Assembly (NCBI RefSeq): GCF_022747945.1
Contig: NZ_JALDST010000001.1
Coordinates: 5,084,001 to 5,148,000 of the forward strand
DNA from: Micromonospora sp. R77
GTDB taxonomy: Bacteria; Actinomycetota; Actinomycetes; Mycobacteriales; Micromonosporaceae
Direction: 5' to 3'
Length of the DNA: 64,000 nt
The position numbers and the translations under genes are program-made. Shown piece after piece: positions 21,534 through 31,144 of this stretch. The notes under the pieces are model-generated. The model worked only from the letters and a program-made list of their open reading frames with translations, searched no databases and had not been told where the DNA came from. How positions within the stretch are numbered: position 1 is the stretch's first letter; the number at the start of each line of letters is the position of its first letter.

Positions 21534-22421
21534 TCAGATCGCGGGGAGTCCCTTCGGCCCCACGCCGCGCATCGAGCGGGTCAGCCGCCGGTCGTCGCTC
21601 CACAGGAAACAGCGCACCCCGCGGTCGCCCTCCTCCCACTCCCGCTGCGACGGCGGATAGAAGATCGAGCCGGCCCGGTACGGCAGGTCGCTGTTGTTCG
21701 GCACGTCGGCGAAGGCGGCGATCAGTCCCATGCACCGCCGGTGCACCTGCTGGCTGGAGCGGGTGAAGACCGCCCAGCTCATGTCGCGTTCGACATAGAC
21801 ACCGACGAACTCGGCCCGGTGCGGCTCGGTGCAGAGCACCGGGGCCATGTAGTTGAGGTTGTTGCCGATCAGCTTCGGGTCGAAGCAGCGGTGCACCAGC
21901 GGGTTGTCGCTGACCAGCGCGCCGCGCAGGCTGCCCACCCGGTTCACCGGGCGGGTGTTGTCGATGCTGTCGGTCTCGCTCAGGTCGCAGCGGTACCAGC
22001 GGGCGCCGCTGAGCCAGCCGGTCACCGACGGGAGCGCGATGTTGAGGGTGAGCCGGGCGGCGTGCCAGTCGCCGCCGATCGCCTCGCGGGCCCGCTGGTC
22101 GCACTCGGCCCGGGCGGTCCGCAGCGCGGGGGAGCCCGGCTCGGGGCGGGTGCCGCCGGCGGTGGCCCCGGTGAACATGCCGACGTGCACGGCCTCGGCG
22201 AGGTGGCTGCGCGCGCACTCCACCGTCTCGTACGTGCCGGCCTGCACGACCGGCGTGATCCGGGGCAGGCAGGCGTCCGTGGCGGGGACGAACAGGCGGG
22301 GCGCCGACAGTGGGGGCCAGTCGTCGATCAGGTCACCGTCCGCCCGGTGCGGCTGGACGCAACCGCCCAGCGCCACCGTCGCCGTGCCGGCCAGCGCCAG
22401 CGCCACGAGCCACCGTCGCAT
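21534..22421 (-). CDS. Septum formation family lipoprotein, paralogue
   Basis: A 295-residue lipoprotein closely similar in plan to its downstream neighbour: MRRWLVALALAGTATVALGGC (lipobox cysteine 21), DDWPPLSAPRLFVPA, CARSHLAEAVHVGMFTG and HRCFDPKL...CTEPHRAEFVGVY, ending CFLWSDDRRLTRSMRGVG against CFLWLDDRTLTRSVAGGG in the paralogue. The two probably arose by tandem duplication and are co-transcribed. ATG 22421 matches the signal peptide; the longer frame to 22502 adds a basic stretch with no signal. The 262-bp region to the divergent rpe gene should hold both promoters; none is clear. Confidence 0.8.
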   Translation of the reverse strand: MRRWLVALALAGTATVALGGCVQPHRADGDLIDDWPPLSAPRLFVPATDACLPRITPVVQAGTYETVECARSHLAEAVHVGMFTGATAGGTRPEPGSPALRTARAECDQRAREAIGGDWHAARLTLNIALPSVTGWLSGARWYRCDLSETDSIDNTRPVNRVGSLRGALVSDNPLVHRCFDPKLIGNNLNYMAPVLCTEPHRAEFVGVYVERDMSWAVFTRSSQQVHRRCMGLIAAFADVPNNSDLPYRAGSIFYPPSQREWEEGDRGVRCFLWSDDRRLTRSMRGVGPKGLPAI

Positions 22422-22683
22422 CGTCCGCCCTTCCCGGGAGCTGACAGTCGCCTCGCCGCGCACCCGGTGCGGCGTCTTCCCGCCACGGGGCGTGCGGCAC
22501 ATGTGACCGTCCCTGTTGGAGTGTCGCCGTGTTTCCGTCGTTCGGCCAGTCGCAGGTGGCTATTCGTTCGGAATTTCGGCCCGGAGGGTCCGATTCTGCA
22601 CCACTGGTCACGGCTGGGTCACAGCGAGTCTCCGTCGGTGCCGCGCTGCGGGCGGCGGGTGGCCGCGTTCGTACACTGGCCCC

Positions 22684-23364
22684 GTGACCGTACCGCCGCC
22701 GATCGTCGCCCCCAGCATCCTGGCCGCCGATTTCGCCCGTCTCGCCGAAGAGGTCCGCGCCGTCGAGGGCGCCGCCGACTGGCTGCACGTGGACGTGATG
22801 GACAACCACTTCGTGCCGAACCTGACCATCGGGCTGCCCGTGGTGCAGAGCCTGCGCGCGGTGACCGAGATCCCGTTCGACGTGCACCTGATGATCACCG
22901 ATCCGCGCCGCTGGGCGCCCGGGTACGCGGACGCCGGGGCGTACAACGTCACCTTCCACGCCGAGGCGTGCGACGACCCGGTGGCGCTGGCCAAGGACCT
23001 GCGCTCGGCCGGGGCGAAGGCCGGGCTGGCCATCGACCGGGACACCCCGATCGAGCCGTACCTGGAGCTGCTGCCCAGCTTCGACACCCTGCTGATCATG
23101 ACGATCAAGGCCGGGTTCGGCGGGCAGCGGTTCATCCCGCAGCTGCTGGAGAAGGTGCGCGCCGCCCGGCGGCACGTCGACAGCGGCCACCTGGAGCTGC
23201 GCATCGAGGTCGACGGCGGGATCGCCGCCGACACCATCGAGCAGGCCGCCGCGGCCGGTGCGGACGCCTTCGTGGCCGGCACCGCGGTCTACGGCGCCGA
23301 CGATCCGGCCGAGGCGGTACGCCGCCTGCGGGCCCTGGCGGAGCGCGCGGCCACCGGGGCCTGA
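22684..23364 (+). CDS. rpe: Ribulose-phosphate 3-epimerase
   Basis: Interconverts ribulose 5-phosphate and xylulose 5-phosphate in the pentose phosphate pathway, which feeds the riboflavin genes downstream with ribulose 5-phosphate. The 226-residue TIM barrel has [34 protein letters not shown] (metal histidine and catalytic aspartate), [24 protein letters not shown] and [14 protein letters not shown] with the second catalytic aspartate. GTG 22684 gives the typical N-terminus. One base separates its stop from the next start. Confidence 0.96.
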   Translation: MTVPPPIVAPSILAADFARLAEEVRAVEGAADWLHVDVMDNHFVPNLTIGLPVVQSLRAVTEIPFDVHLMITDPRRWAPGYADAGAYNVTFHAEACDDPVALAKDLRSAGAKAGLAIDRDTPIEPYLELLPSFDTLLIMTIKAGFGGQRFIPQLLEKVRAARRHVDSGHLELRIEVDGGIAADTIEQAAAAGADAFVAGTAVYGADDPAEAVRRLRALAERAATGA

Positions 23365-23365
23365 G

Positions 23366-24322
23366 GTGGAGCCGGCCGGCGAGCGACCCGACGTCATCCT
23401 GGTCGTCGACGACGACGAGGACATCGCCCGTTTCGTCGAGTTCAACCTCCGGCTGCACGGCTTCGAGGTGCTGCACGCCGGTGACGGCCAGGAGGCGCTG
23501 GAGGTCATCGAGCGGCAGCGCCCCGACCTGGCCGTGGTCGACCTGATGATGCCCCGGGTCGACGGGCTGGAGCTGACCCGCCGGCTGCGCGCCGACCCGA
23601 TGACCTCCGCGCTGCCGGTGATCATGCTGACCGCCAAGGGGATGACCGTCGACAAGGTCAACGGCCTCAGCGTCGGCGCGGACGACTACCTGGTCAAACC
23701 CTTCGACACCCTGGAGCTGATCGCCCGGGTGCACTCCACCCTGCGCCGCAACAAGGAGTTCCGCGAGGTCTCCCCGCTGACCGGGCTGCCCGGCAACAGC
23801 CGGATCCGCCGCGAGATCAGCGACCGGGTCCGCAACGGCGTCGACTACGCCGTCGGCTACATCGACATCGACCGGTTCAAGAGCGTCAACGACCGGTACG
23901 GCTTCGTCCGCGGCGACGAGTTCATCTCCGCGCTGGCCCGCAGCCTGCACCGGGCGGTGGTCTCGATCGGCCTGCCGCCGGCCTTCCTCGGCCACGTCGG
24001 CGGCGACGACTTCGTCATCGTCTGCACGCCCGGCCAGGTGCGCCCGCTGACCAGCCGGGCGGTGGTCGACTTCGAGCAGGCCGCCGACGCGCTCTACGAC
24101 CCGACCGACGCCGAGCGCGGGTTCGTCGAGCTGAAGGACCGCCGGGGCAACATCCGGCGGGCCGCCCTGGTCACCCTCTCCATCGGCGTCTCGCTCTCCG
24201 ACGCGAGCAAGCGGTTCACCGACCCGCTGGAGGCGATCGCGGTCGCCTCCGAGATGAAGACGGTCGCCAAGAGCCAACCCGGGTCGTACGTGGCGGTCGA
24301 CCGCCGCCGCGGCGTTACGTGA
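23366..24322 (+). CDS. Response regulator with degenerate GGDEF-like output domain
   Basis: A 318-residue two-domain protein. Residues 10-125 form a receiver: acidic DDDED, phosphoacceptor aspartate in VVDLMMPRVDG, and the lysine in YLVKPFD. From about 135 follows a diguanylate-cyclase-like domain: SPLTGLPGNSRIRREI, YIDIDRFKSVNDRYGFVRGD, and a signature loop HVGGDDF where GGDEF or GGEEF is usual. The E-to-D change and the insertion after the loop leave activity uncertain. There is no partner kinase nearby. GTG 23366 is one base after rpe, implying co-transcription. c-di-GMP synthesis is possible but unproven. Confidence 0.82.
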   Translation: MEPAGERPDVILVVDDDEDIARFVEFNLRLHGFEVLHAGDGQEALEVIERQRPDLAVVDLMMPRVDGLELTRRLRADPMTSALPVIMLTAKGMTVDKVNGLSVGADDYLVKPFDTLELIARVHSTLRRNKEFREVSPLTGLPGNSRIRREISDRVRNGVDYAVGYIDIDRFKSVNDRYGFVRGDEFISALARSLHRAVVSIGLPPAFLGHVGGDDFVIVCTPGQVRPLTSRAVVDFEQAADALYDPTDAERGFVELKDRRGNIRRAALVTLSIGVSLSDASKRFTDPLEAIAVASEMKTVAKSQPGSYVAVDRRRGVT

Positions 24323-24404
24323 TCGTGCGGACTTCCCTGTGAGGTAGCTCGCCTCTCTGGCGCGACCCCCCGCCCGGCGTGTAAGACTTCCCGTGTACCC
24401 ACCA

Positions 24405-24574
24405 CGCGCTGGCGGGGCTCGGTGAAATTCCGAACCGGCGGTGATCCACGGTCCGACCGTGGTAAGCCCGCGACCCGGACGGCTTCGGCCGCCCGGTGGA
24501 CCTGGTGAGAATCCGGGGCCGACGGTTGGGGACGGCTGGTCCGTTCCCAGAAAGTCCGGATGGGAGACAGCGCG
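24405..24574 (+). ncRNA. FMN riboswitch (RFN element)
   Basis: All conserved RFN segments are visible in order: GGGGCTCGGTGAAATTCCGA, ACCGGCGGT, AAGCCCGCGA, TGGTGAGAATCCGGGGCCGA and AGAAAGTCCGGATGGGAGA. CGCGCT (24405-24410) closes the P1 helix with AGCGCG (24569-24574). It lies 165 nt before ribD, so FMN should shut off the rib operon. The rest of the 416-bp gap (24323-24738) holds the promoter region and an expression platform I cannot resolve. Confidence 0.96.
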
Positions 24575-24738
24575 CGGGACGGGGAGGCCCCTGTCGGCCG
24601 GCTGACACCCTCGGCCGCCGCGTGGGCCCCTCGGGGTCGGCTCCGCCGTCCCCGGATCTCCGCCGCCGCCCGCCCGCGGCATCCTGCCGTCCCTCCCCGC
24701 CGCGCGTGCACCGGCGAGCGAGAGGGCAGGGGCAGGCG

Positions 24739-25799
24739 ATGGCGAGCGTCTCCGTCGACGAGGCGATGCGTCGCGCGATCGCGCTGGCCGCCCGGGGGCT
24801 CGGCACCACCAGCCCCAACCCGGTCGTCGGCTGCGTCCTGCTCGACCCGGACGGCGAGGTCGTCGGCGAGGGCTTCCACGCGTACGCCGGCGGACCGCAC
24901 GCCGAGATCGTCGCACTCGCCCAGGCCGGCCGGCGGGCCCGTGGCGGCACCGCCGTGGTCACCCTCGAACCCTGCGACCACACCGGCCGTACCGGGCCGT
25001 GCAGCCACGCGCTGATCGCCGCCGGCGTCGCCCGCGTGGTGGTCGCCGTGCCCGACCCCAACCCGGTCGCCTCCGGGGGCGCGGCCACCCTGCGCGCCGC
25101 CGGGGTCCAGGTCGAGTTCGGGGTACGCGGGCCGGAGGCCGAGGCCGGAAACGTCGCCTGGCTCACCTCGATGCGCCGCGGCTGGCCGTACGTGATCTGG
25201 AAGTACGCCGCCACCCTCGACGGGCGGTCCGCCGCGGCCGACGGCAGCAGCATGTGGATCACCTCCGAGGCCGCCCGGATCGACGTGCACGCCCTGCGCG
25301 GCACCGTCGACGCGGTCATCGCCGGGGTCGGCACCGTGCTCGCCGACGATCCCCGGCTCACCGCCCGCAACCTGCGCGACGGCACCCTGGCCATCCGGCA
25401 GCCGCTGCGCGTGGTGGTGGACAGCTCGGGGCGTACCCCGGCCGACGCCCGGTCCGCGACGGCGCCGCCCGGACCTGGATCGCCACCGCCGCGGAGGTCG
25501 GCGCCGGCCCGGACGGCCGGGTCGACCTGCCGGCGCTGCTCGCGGAGCTGCACCACCGCGGCGTGCGGGCCGCGCTGCTGGAGGGCGGCCCCCGGCTGGC
25601 CGGCGCGTTCCTCGCCGCCGGCTTGGTCGACAAGGTCGTCGGCTACGTCGCCCCGAAGCTGCTCGGCGCCGGCCCGACCGCGCTGCTGGACGCCGGCGTG
25701 GGCACCATCGCCGACGCCATCGACCTGGAACTCACCGACGTCACGCAGGTCGGCCCCGACCTGCGGATCACCGCGCTGCCCCGCAAGAGGGAGGCCTGA
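24739..25799 (+). CDS. ribD: Bifunctional pyrimidine deaminase/reductase RibD, one frameshift
   Basis: Performs the second and third steps of riboflavin synthesis. The deaminase half has GGPHAEIVAL (zinc histidine and catalytic glutamate) and LEPCDHTGRTGPCSHAL (zinc cysteines); the reductase half begins YVIWKYAATLDGRSAAADGS and continues with AGVGTVLADDPRLTAR. The frame breaks near 25455; adding one G (GCCCGG-GTCCGC) joins ADAR to VRDGAARTW and restores ALLEGGPRLAGAFLAAGLVD to the stop at 25797, giving 353 residues. The break is in a G/C run and is probably a sequencing error. ATG 24739 follows AGGGGCAGG and the FMN riboswitch. Confidence 0.92.
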
Positions 25800-25800
25800 C

Positions 25801-26412
25801 ATGTTCACCGGCATCATCGAGGAGCTGGGCGAGGTCGTCCGCACCACCGAGACCGGGGGTGACTCCGCGCTGGTCGCCATCCGGGGCCCGCTGGTCACCT
25901 CCGACGCCCGGCACGGCGACTCCATCGCGGTCAACGGCGTCTGCCTGACCGTGGTGGACGTCGACGGCGGGACCTTCACCGCCGACGTGATGGGGGAGAC
26001 GCTCCGCCGTTCCGCGCTCGGCGGGCTGCGCCCCGGCGACCCGGTCAACCTGGAGCGGGCCGCCGCGCTCGGCAGCCGGCTCGGCGGGCACCTGGTGCAG
26101 GGGCACGTCGACGGGGTCGGCGAGCTGATCTCCCGGGAGCCGGCCGCGCAGTGGGAGACGGTCCGCTTCCGGCTCCCCGCCGGGCTGGCCCGGTACGTGG
26201 TGGAGAAGGGCTCGATCACCATCGACGGGGTCTCGCTGACCGTCGCCGAGGTGGGCGACGACTGGTTCGCCGTCGGGCTGATCCCGACCACCCTGAAGCT
26301 CACCACGCTCGGCGCGAAGCGCCCCGGCGACCCGGTCAACCTGGAGGTCGACGTGCTGGCCAAGTACGTCGAGCGGCTGCTCGGCGACCGGCTCGCCGGC
26401 GGTGGCCGCTGA
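25801..26412 (+). CDS. ribE: Riboflavin synthase alpha chain
   Basis: Dismutates two molecules of 6,7-dimethyl-8-ribityllumazine to riboflavin. Length is 203 residues with the two internal lumazine-binding repeats: [38 protein letters not shown] in the first, and [25 protein letters not shown] in the second. It starts one base after the ribD stop, and its own stop overlaps the next start (TGATG). A read-through frame linking it to ribD exists only because of the ribD frameshift. Confidence 0.97.
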   Translation: MFTGIIEELGEVVRTTETGGDSALVAIRGPLVTSDARHGDSIAVNGVCLTVVDVDGGTFTADVMGETLRRSALGGLRPGDPVNLERAAALGSRLGGHLVQGHVDGVGELISREPAAQWETVRFRLPAGLARYVVEKGSITIDGVSLTVAEVGDDWFAVGLIPTTLKLTTLGAKRPGDPVNLEVDVLAKYVERLLGDRLAGGGR

Positions 26413-27107
26413 TGGGCCCGCTCGGGTGGCTGCTCGACGCCCAGGTCCAGGTCGCCGGTTCGCCGGTGCTGGTCCGGGAGATCGTCGGCAACGTCTTCGG
26501 GCTGGCCTCCGCGCTGTTCGGGCTGCGCCGGCTGGTCTGGGCCTGGCCGGTCGGCATGATCGGCAACGCCCTGCTGTTCACCGTCTTCCTCGGCGGGGTC
26601 TTCACCACCCCGCAGGCGCACGACCTCTACGGTCAGGCCGGCCGGCAGGTCTTCTTCTTCGCGGTCAGCGTCTACGGCTGGTGGCGCTGGTCGCGCAACC
26701 GCCGCTCCGGCGGCGGCGAGCAGCCGGCGGTGCTGCCGCGCTGGGCCACCGGCCGGGAACGGCTCGTCCTGCTCGCGGTGGCGGTGGCCGGCACCGCCGC
26801 GGCCTACCCGGTGCTGGCCGCGCTCGGCTCCTGGGGGCCGCTGCCGGACGCCTGGATCCTGGTGGGCAGCCTGCTCGCCACCTATGGCATGGCCCGCGGC
26901 TGGGTGGAGTTCTGGCTGGTCTGGATCGCCGTCGACGCGGTCGGCGTGCCGCTGCTGCTGGACGGCGGCTTCTACCCGTCGGCCGCCATGTACCTGGTCT
27001 ACGGCGCCTTCTGCGCCTGGGGCTTCGCCGCCTGGTGGCGTACCTCGCGGGCCAACCCGCCCGCCCGCACCCCCATCCCCCCGACGTACTCGGAGGCTGT
27101 GGCATGA
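26412..27107 (+). CDS. ribM: PnuC/RibM-family transporter, probable riboflavin importer
   Basis: A 231-residue membrane protein with about six or seven hydrophobic segments. PnuC-family marks are [39 protein letters not shown] and [19 protein letters not shown]. PnuC proteins import nicotinamide riboside, but family members inside FMN-riboswitch operons of actinobacteria (RibM of Corynebacterium and Streptomyces) take up riboflavin. Its position inside the rib operon, overlapping ribE by one base and ribBA by ATGA, makes riboflavin or roseoflavin-like flavins the likely substrate. The symbol is by context. Confidence 0.85.
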   Translation: MGPLGWLLDAQVQVAGSPVLVREIVGNVFGLASALFGLRRLVWAWPVGMIGNALLFTVFLGGVFTTPQAHDLYGQAGRQVFFFAVSVYGWWRWSRNRRSGGGEQPAVLPRWATGRERLVLLAVAVAGTAAAYPVLAALGSWGPLPDAWILVGSLLATYGMARGWVEFWLVWIAVDAVGVPLLLDGGFYPSAAMYLVYGAFCAWGFAAWWRTSRANPPARTPIPPTYSEAVA

Positions 27108-28369
27108 CCAGTTTCGGCAGCATTGAGCAGGCGGTGGCGGACATCGCCGCCGGCCGGCCCGTCGTCGTGGTCGACGACGAGGACCGGGAGAACGAGGGTG
27201 ACCTGATCTTCGCGGCCGAGCTGGCCACCCCGGAACTGGTCGCGTTCATGGTCCGCTACACCTCCGGCTACATCTGCGTGCCGCTGACCGAGAGCGAGTG
27301 CGACCGGCTGGACCTGCCGCCGATGCACCACACCAACCAGGACCGGCGCGGCACCGCCTACACGGTGACCGTGGACGCCCGGGAGGGGATCAGCACCGGC
27401 ATCTCGGCGGCCGACCGGGCGCACACCATCCGGTTGCTCGCCAGTGCCGACACCGATCCGACCGACCTGGCCCGCCCCGGGCACGTGGTGCCGCTGCGGG
27501 CCCGCGAGGGCGGGGTGCTGCGCCGGTCCGGGCACACCGAGGCGGCCGTCGACCTGACCCGGATGGCGGGCCTGCGGCCGGCCGGCGTGCTCTGCGAGAT
27601 GGTCAACGACGACGGCACCATGATGCGCCTGCCGGACCTGGAGAAGTTCTGCGCCGAGCACGGGCTGACGCTGATCACCATCGCCGACCTGATCGCGCAC
27701 CGGCGGCGTACCGAGAAGCAGGTCGAGCAGGTCGCCGACGCGCGGATGCCCACCCCGTACGGGGTGTTCCGGGCGCTGGGCTACCGCAGCGAGCACGACT
27801 CGGCCGAGCACGTCGCGCTGGTCATGGGCGACCTCGGGGACGGGCGGGACGTGCTGGTCCGGGTGCACTCCGAGTGCCTCACCGGGGACGTGTTCGGCTC
27901 GCTGCGCTGCGACTGCGGGCCGCAGTTGCAGGCCGCCCTGGCCCGGGTGGCGCAGGAGGGGCGCGGCGTGGTGCTCTACGTACGCGGCCACGAGGGGCGC
28001 GGGATCGGCCTGCTGCACAAGCTCCGGGCGTATCAGCTCCAGGACCAGGGCCGGGACACCGTCGACGCGAACCTCGACCTGGGGCTGCCCGCCGACGCCC
28101 GGGACTACGGCACCGGTGCCCAGATCCTCTACGACCTCGGTGTCCGGTCGATGCGGCTGCTCACCAACAACCCGGCCAAGCGGGCCGGGCTGGAGGGCTA
28201 CGGCCTGACCGTGAGCGGCCGGGAGGGCCTGCCCATCCGGTCGAACCCGGAGAACGTGCGCTACCTGCGCACCAAGCGGGACCGGATGGGGCACCTGCTG
28301 GACGAGTTCGACGAGGTGACCGAGGCGCCGATGGGCCGCCCGGTCGACGGCGACGAGATCGGAGCGTAG
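27104..28369 (+). CDS. ribBA: Bifunctional DHBP synthase/GTP cyclohydrolase II
   Basis: A 421-residue fusion. The N-terminal half (RibB, to about 205) makes dihydroxybutanone phosphate from ribulose 5-phosphate: [21 protein letters not shown]-type active-site region GHTEAAVDL, and [12 protein letters not shown]. The C-terminal half (RibA) opens [23 protein letters not shown] with the zinc cysteines, [10 protein letters not shown], and LTNNP. Both committed precursors of riboflavin are thus made by one protein. ATG 27104 overlaps the transporter stop (ATGA). The stop is two bases before the ribH start. Confidence 0.97.
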   Translation: MTSFGSIEQAVADIAAGRPVVVVDDEDRENEGDLIFAAELATPELVAFMVRYTSGYICVPLTESECDRLDLPPMHHTNQDRRGTAYTVTVDAREGISTGISAADRAHTIRLLASADTDPTDLARPGHVVPLRAREGGVLRRSGHTEAAVDLTRMAGLRPAGVLCEMVNDDGTMMRLPDLEKFCAEHGLTLITIADLIAHRRRTEKQVEQVADARMPTPYGVFRALGYRSEHDSAEHVALVMGDLGDGRDVLVRVHSECLTGDVFGSLRCDCGPQLQAALARVAQEGRGVVLYVRGHEGRGIGLLHKLRAYQLQDQGRDTVDANLDLGLPADARDYGTGAQILYDLGVRSMRLLTNNPAKRAGLEGYGLTVSGREGLPIRSNPENVRYLRTKRDRMGHLLDEFDEVTEAPMGRPVDGDEIGA

Positions 28370-28371
28370 AC

Positions 28372-28869
28372 ATGGCGGGTTTCGGCGAACCGGGCGTGGA
28401 CGCCGTCGACGCGGCGGGCCTCACCGTCGGCGTGGTGGCCGCCCGCTGGCACGGTGACCTCACCGACCACATGGTCGACCGGGCGGTCGCGGCGGCCGAG
28501 GCGTGCGGCGCGCGGGCGGTGGTGGCCCGGGTGGCCGGCTCGGTCGAGCTGCCCGTGGTGGCCCAGGCGATGGCCCGCCGGTACGACGTGGTGGTCGCCC
28601 TCGGCGTGGTGGTCCGGGGCGCCACCGCCCACTTCGACTACGTCTGCCGTTCGGTGACCGACGGGCTGACCCGGGTCGCGCTGGACGAGGGGAAGCCCGT
28701 CGCGCACGGGGTGCTCACCGTGGAGACGATCGAGCAGGCCCGCGACCGGGCCGGGCTGCCCGGCTCCGCCGAGGACAAGGGCTGGGCGGCGACCGTGGCC
28801 GCCCTGGACGCCGCGCTGGCGGTCCGCGCCCTCGCCACGAACGCCGCCCAGCGCGTCGGCTTCGCCTGA
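28372..28869 (+). CDS. ribH: 6,7-dimethyl-8-ribityllumazine synthase
   Basis: Condenses dihydroxybutanone phosphate with the pyrimidine intermediate; normally a large icosahedral or pentameric assembly. The 165-residue sequence has [47 protein letters not shown] and [17 protein letters not shown] few positions are less typical (HGVLT for [17 protein letters not shown] in the last helix) but the catalytic histidine region is kept. Last gene of the riboflavin operon. About 160 bp without an evident gene follow before hisE. Confidence 0.95.
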   Translation: MAGFGEPGVDAVDAAGLTVGVVAARWHGDLTDHMVDRAVAAAEACGARAVVARVAGSVELPVVAQAMARRYDVVVALGVVVRGATAHFDYVCRSVTDGLTRVALDEGKPVAHGVLTVETIEQARDRAGLPGSAEDKGWAATVAALDAALAVRALATNAAQRVGFA

Positions 28870-29030
28870 GCACGTTCACCGGGCGCGGGAGTGAGCGGGC
28901 GGGTGGGTGTCGCGCGGGGCGGCCCGCGGACGTGCGGTCACCGGACGGGTGGCCGGTGCGGCGCGTGAGGAAGGCGACGGGGGTGGACCCGGTGGGCGGG
29001 GTGACCCCGGGTGGCTGGAAGAATCGCGGC

Positions 29031-29294
29031 GTGAAGACGTTCGAGGAGTTGTTCGCCGAGCTGCAGGCCAAGGCCGCCGCCGGCACCCCGGGCTCCGGCA
29101 CGGTCGCCGCGCTGGAGAAGGGCGTGCACTTCATCGGCAAGAAGGTCGTCGAGGAGGCGGCCGAGTCGTGGATGGCCGCCGAGCACGAGGGCCCGGAGCG
29201 GGCCGCCGAGGAGATCTCCCAGCTGCTCTACCAGGCCCAGGTGCTGATGCTCGCCACCGGTCTCGAGCTCAAGGACGTCTACCGACATCTGTGA
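29031..29294 (+). CDS. hisE: Phosphoribosyl-ATP pyrophosphatase
   Basis: Second enzyme of histidine synthesis, converting phosphoribosyl-ATP to phosphoribosyl-AMP. The 87-residue all-helical protein shows [33 protein letters not shown] and [15 protein letters not shown], the glutamate-rich metal-binding motif of the MazG-like HisE fold. GTG 29031 gives the usual N-terminus with GGAAG upstream. hisG follows after 45 bases, the common actinobacterial hisE-hisG pair. Confidence 0.95.
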   Translation: MKTFEELFAELQAKAAAGTPGSGTVAALEKGVHFIGKKVVEEAAESWMAAEHEGPERAAEEISQLLYQAQVLMLATGLELKDVYRHL

Positions 29295-29339
29295 GTGCCT
29301 CCACCCGTTGATCAGACCCGATCGAAGGAGCACTCCGTC

Positions 29340-30185
29340 ATGCTGCGTGTCGCCGTACCCAACAAGGGCGCCCTGGCCGAGAAGGCCGCCGAGATGCTGC
29401 GCGAGGCGGGCTACCGCCAGCGCACCGACCCGAAGGACCTGGTCTGCCGGGACGAGCCCAACGACATCGAGTTCTTCTACCTGCGCCCCAAGGACATCGC
29501 CACCTATGTCGGCTCCGGTGACCTCGACGTCGGGATCACCGGCCGGGACCTGCTGATCGACTCCGGCGCGCCGGCCGAGGAGGTGGTGGACCTGGCCTTC
29601 GGCCGGGCCACCTTCCGGTTCGCCGCCCGCCCCGACGACGTGCACTCGGTGCAGGAGCTCGGCGGGCACCGGATCGCCACCGCGTACCCCGGACTGGTCC
29701 AGCGCTACCTCGCCGAGGTGGGCGTCGAGGCCGACGTGATCCGGCTGGACGGCGCGGTGGAGAACGCCATCCGGCTGGGCGTCGCCGACGTGGTCGCGGA
29801 CGTGGTGGAGACCGGCGCCACGCTCCGCCAGGCCGGTCTGGTGGTCTTCGGTGAGCCGCTGCTGCGCTCGGCGGCGGTGCTGGTCCGTCGGGCCGGCGCG
29901 CCCGCCTGCGCCCAGGCCGAGCAGCTGCTGCGCCGGCTGCACGGGGTGCTGGTCGCCCGCCGGTACGTGATGCTCGCCTACGACGTGCCGGCCGGCCTGC
30001 TGGAGCGGGCCAGCTCGCTGACCCCGGGCATCGAGTCGCCGACCGTCTCCCCGCTGCACCGGGAGGGCTGGGTCGCGGTGCAGGCGATGGTGAAGCGCGA
30101 CGACGTGCACCGGATCATGGACGAGCTCTACGAGCTGGGCGCCCGGGCGATCCTGGTCACCAACATCCACGCCTGCCGGCTGTGA
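29340..30185 (+). CDS. hisG: ATP phosphoribosyltransferase (long form)
   Basis: First and feedback-controlled step of histidine synthesis. At 281 residues it is the long form, with a C-terminal regulatory ACT-like domain and no need for HisZ. Visible: LRVAVPNKGALAEKAAEML, DVGITGRDLLIDSG, RIATAYPGLVQRYLAE, DVVETGATLRQAGL, and the regulatory end ILVTNIHACRL. ATG 29340 is nine bases after AAGGAG. The stop overlaps the next gene in GTGA. Confidence 0.96.
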   Translation: MLRVAVPNKGALAEKAAEMLREAGYRQRTDPKDLVCRDEPNDIEFFYLRPKDIATYVGSGDLDVGITGRDLLIDSGAPAEEVVDLAFGRATFRFAARPDDVHSVQELGGHRIATAYPGLVQRYLAEVGVEADVIRLDGAVENAIRLGVADVVADVVETGATLRQAGLVVFGEPLLRSAAVLVRRAGAPACAQAEQLLRRLHGVLVARRYVMLAYDVPAGLLERASSLTPGIESPTVSPLHREGWVAVQAMVKRDDVHRIMDELYELGARAILVTNIHACRL

Positions 30186-31144
30186 GACCGCTGCCGCCGT
30201 CGGCCGCCCTCGCCCTGGTCGTGCTGGGCGGGGCGGCCTCGGCGGCGCAGGGTGTGGTCAACGCCGGGCTGGGCGAGCGGGCCGGCAACCCGGTGCTCGG
30301 CGCGGTGGTCAACAACCTCGGCGGCAGCCTGCTGGTGGCGGTGGGGCTGCTCGCCGTACCGTCGATGCGCGTCGGGCTGGGCGCGCTGCGCCGCTCCGGA
30401 CTGCCCTGGTGGTCCTACCTGGGCGGGCTCGGGGGCGCGGCGATCGTGGTGATCGCCACCTACGTCGTGCCGGTGCTCGGGGTGGCCGTCTTCACCATCG
30501 CCCAGGTTGCCGGCGGTAGCCTCGGCGGGCTGGCCGCCGACCGGGTCGGGCTGGCCCCGGTGGGGCGGCTGCCGCTCACCGTGCCCCGGGTGGCCGGGGC
30601 GCTGCTCGGCATCGCGGCGGTCACCCTGGCCCAGTTCGGCCGGCCGGTCGGTGAGCTGGCGGTCGGCACGGTCCTGATCGCGGTGGCCGGCGGGCTGGCG
30701 GTCGCCCTCCAGTCCGCGCTGAACGGGCGGGTCTCCGCCGCCGGCACCACCGCCGCCGGGATCGCGGTCAACTTCGCCGTCGGCACCCCGGTGATCCTGG
30801 CGGTCGCCGCGCTGGTCGGGGCGTTCGCCGCCCGCCCGAGCTGGCCCGCCCAGTGGTGGTGGTACGGCGGTGGCCTGCTCGGCGTCGGCATCGTGCTCTC
30901 CCTGCTGGTCGGCGTGCGCGCGGTCGGCGTGCTGCGGACCGGCCTGGCGCTGGTCGCCGGGCAGCTCGGCGGGGCCCTGCTGCTGGACGTGCTGCTGCCC
31001 GACGGGGCCGGCGTACGGCTGCCGGTGCTGGCCGGCGCGGCGCTCACCCTGGTCGCGGTCCTGGTGGCCGGCGTCCGGCGGCGGCCGGCGATCCGTGTGG
31101 CGCCGGACCGCAGCGCCGAGCCGGATGGCAGACTGGTCGGGTGA
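30182..31144 (+). CDS. DMT-superfamily membrane protein, DUF606/YdcZ type
   Basis: A 320-residue integral membrane protein with about ten hydrophobic helices arranged as two repeats. Each repeat begins with a similar motif: AAQGVVNAGLGERAGNPVLG in the first and ALQSALNGRVSAAGTTAAGI in the second, typical of the DUF606 group of drug/metabolite transporters. Substrate is unknown. It overlaps hisG by GTGA and the next gene by GTGA, so it is expressed with histidine genes, but no functional link is evident. Confidence 0.82.
   Translation: MRPLPPSAALALVVLGGAASAAQGVVNAGLGERAGNPVLGAVVNNLGGSLLVAVGLLAVPSMRVGLGALRRSGLPWWSYLGGLGGAAIVVIATYVVPVLGVAVFTIAQVAGGSLGGLAADRVGLAPVGRLPLTVPRVAGALLGIAAVTLAQFGRPVGELAVGTVLIAVAGGLAVALQSALNGRVSAAGTTAAGIAVNFAVGTPVILAVAALVGAFAARPSWPAQWWWYGGGLLGVGIVLSLLVGVRAVGVLRTGLALVAGQLGGALLLDVLLPDGAGVRLPVLAGAALTLVAVLVAGVRRRPAIRVAPDRSAEPDGRLVG

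Noticed and set aside
24496..26412. A single ORF suggesting a RibD-RibE fusion
   Set aside because: The frame passes through ribD only because of a one-base loss near 25455; the real ribD ends at 25799 and ribE starts at 25801.
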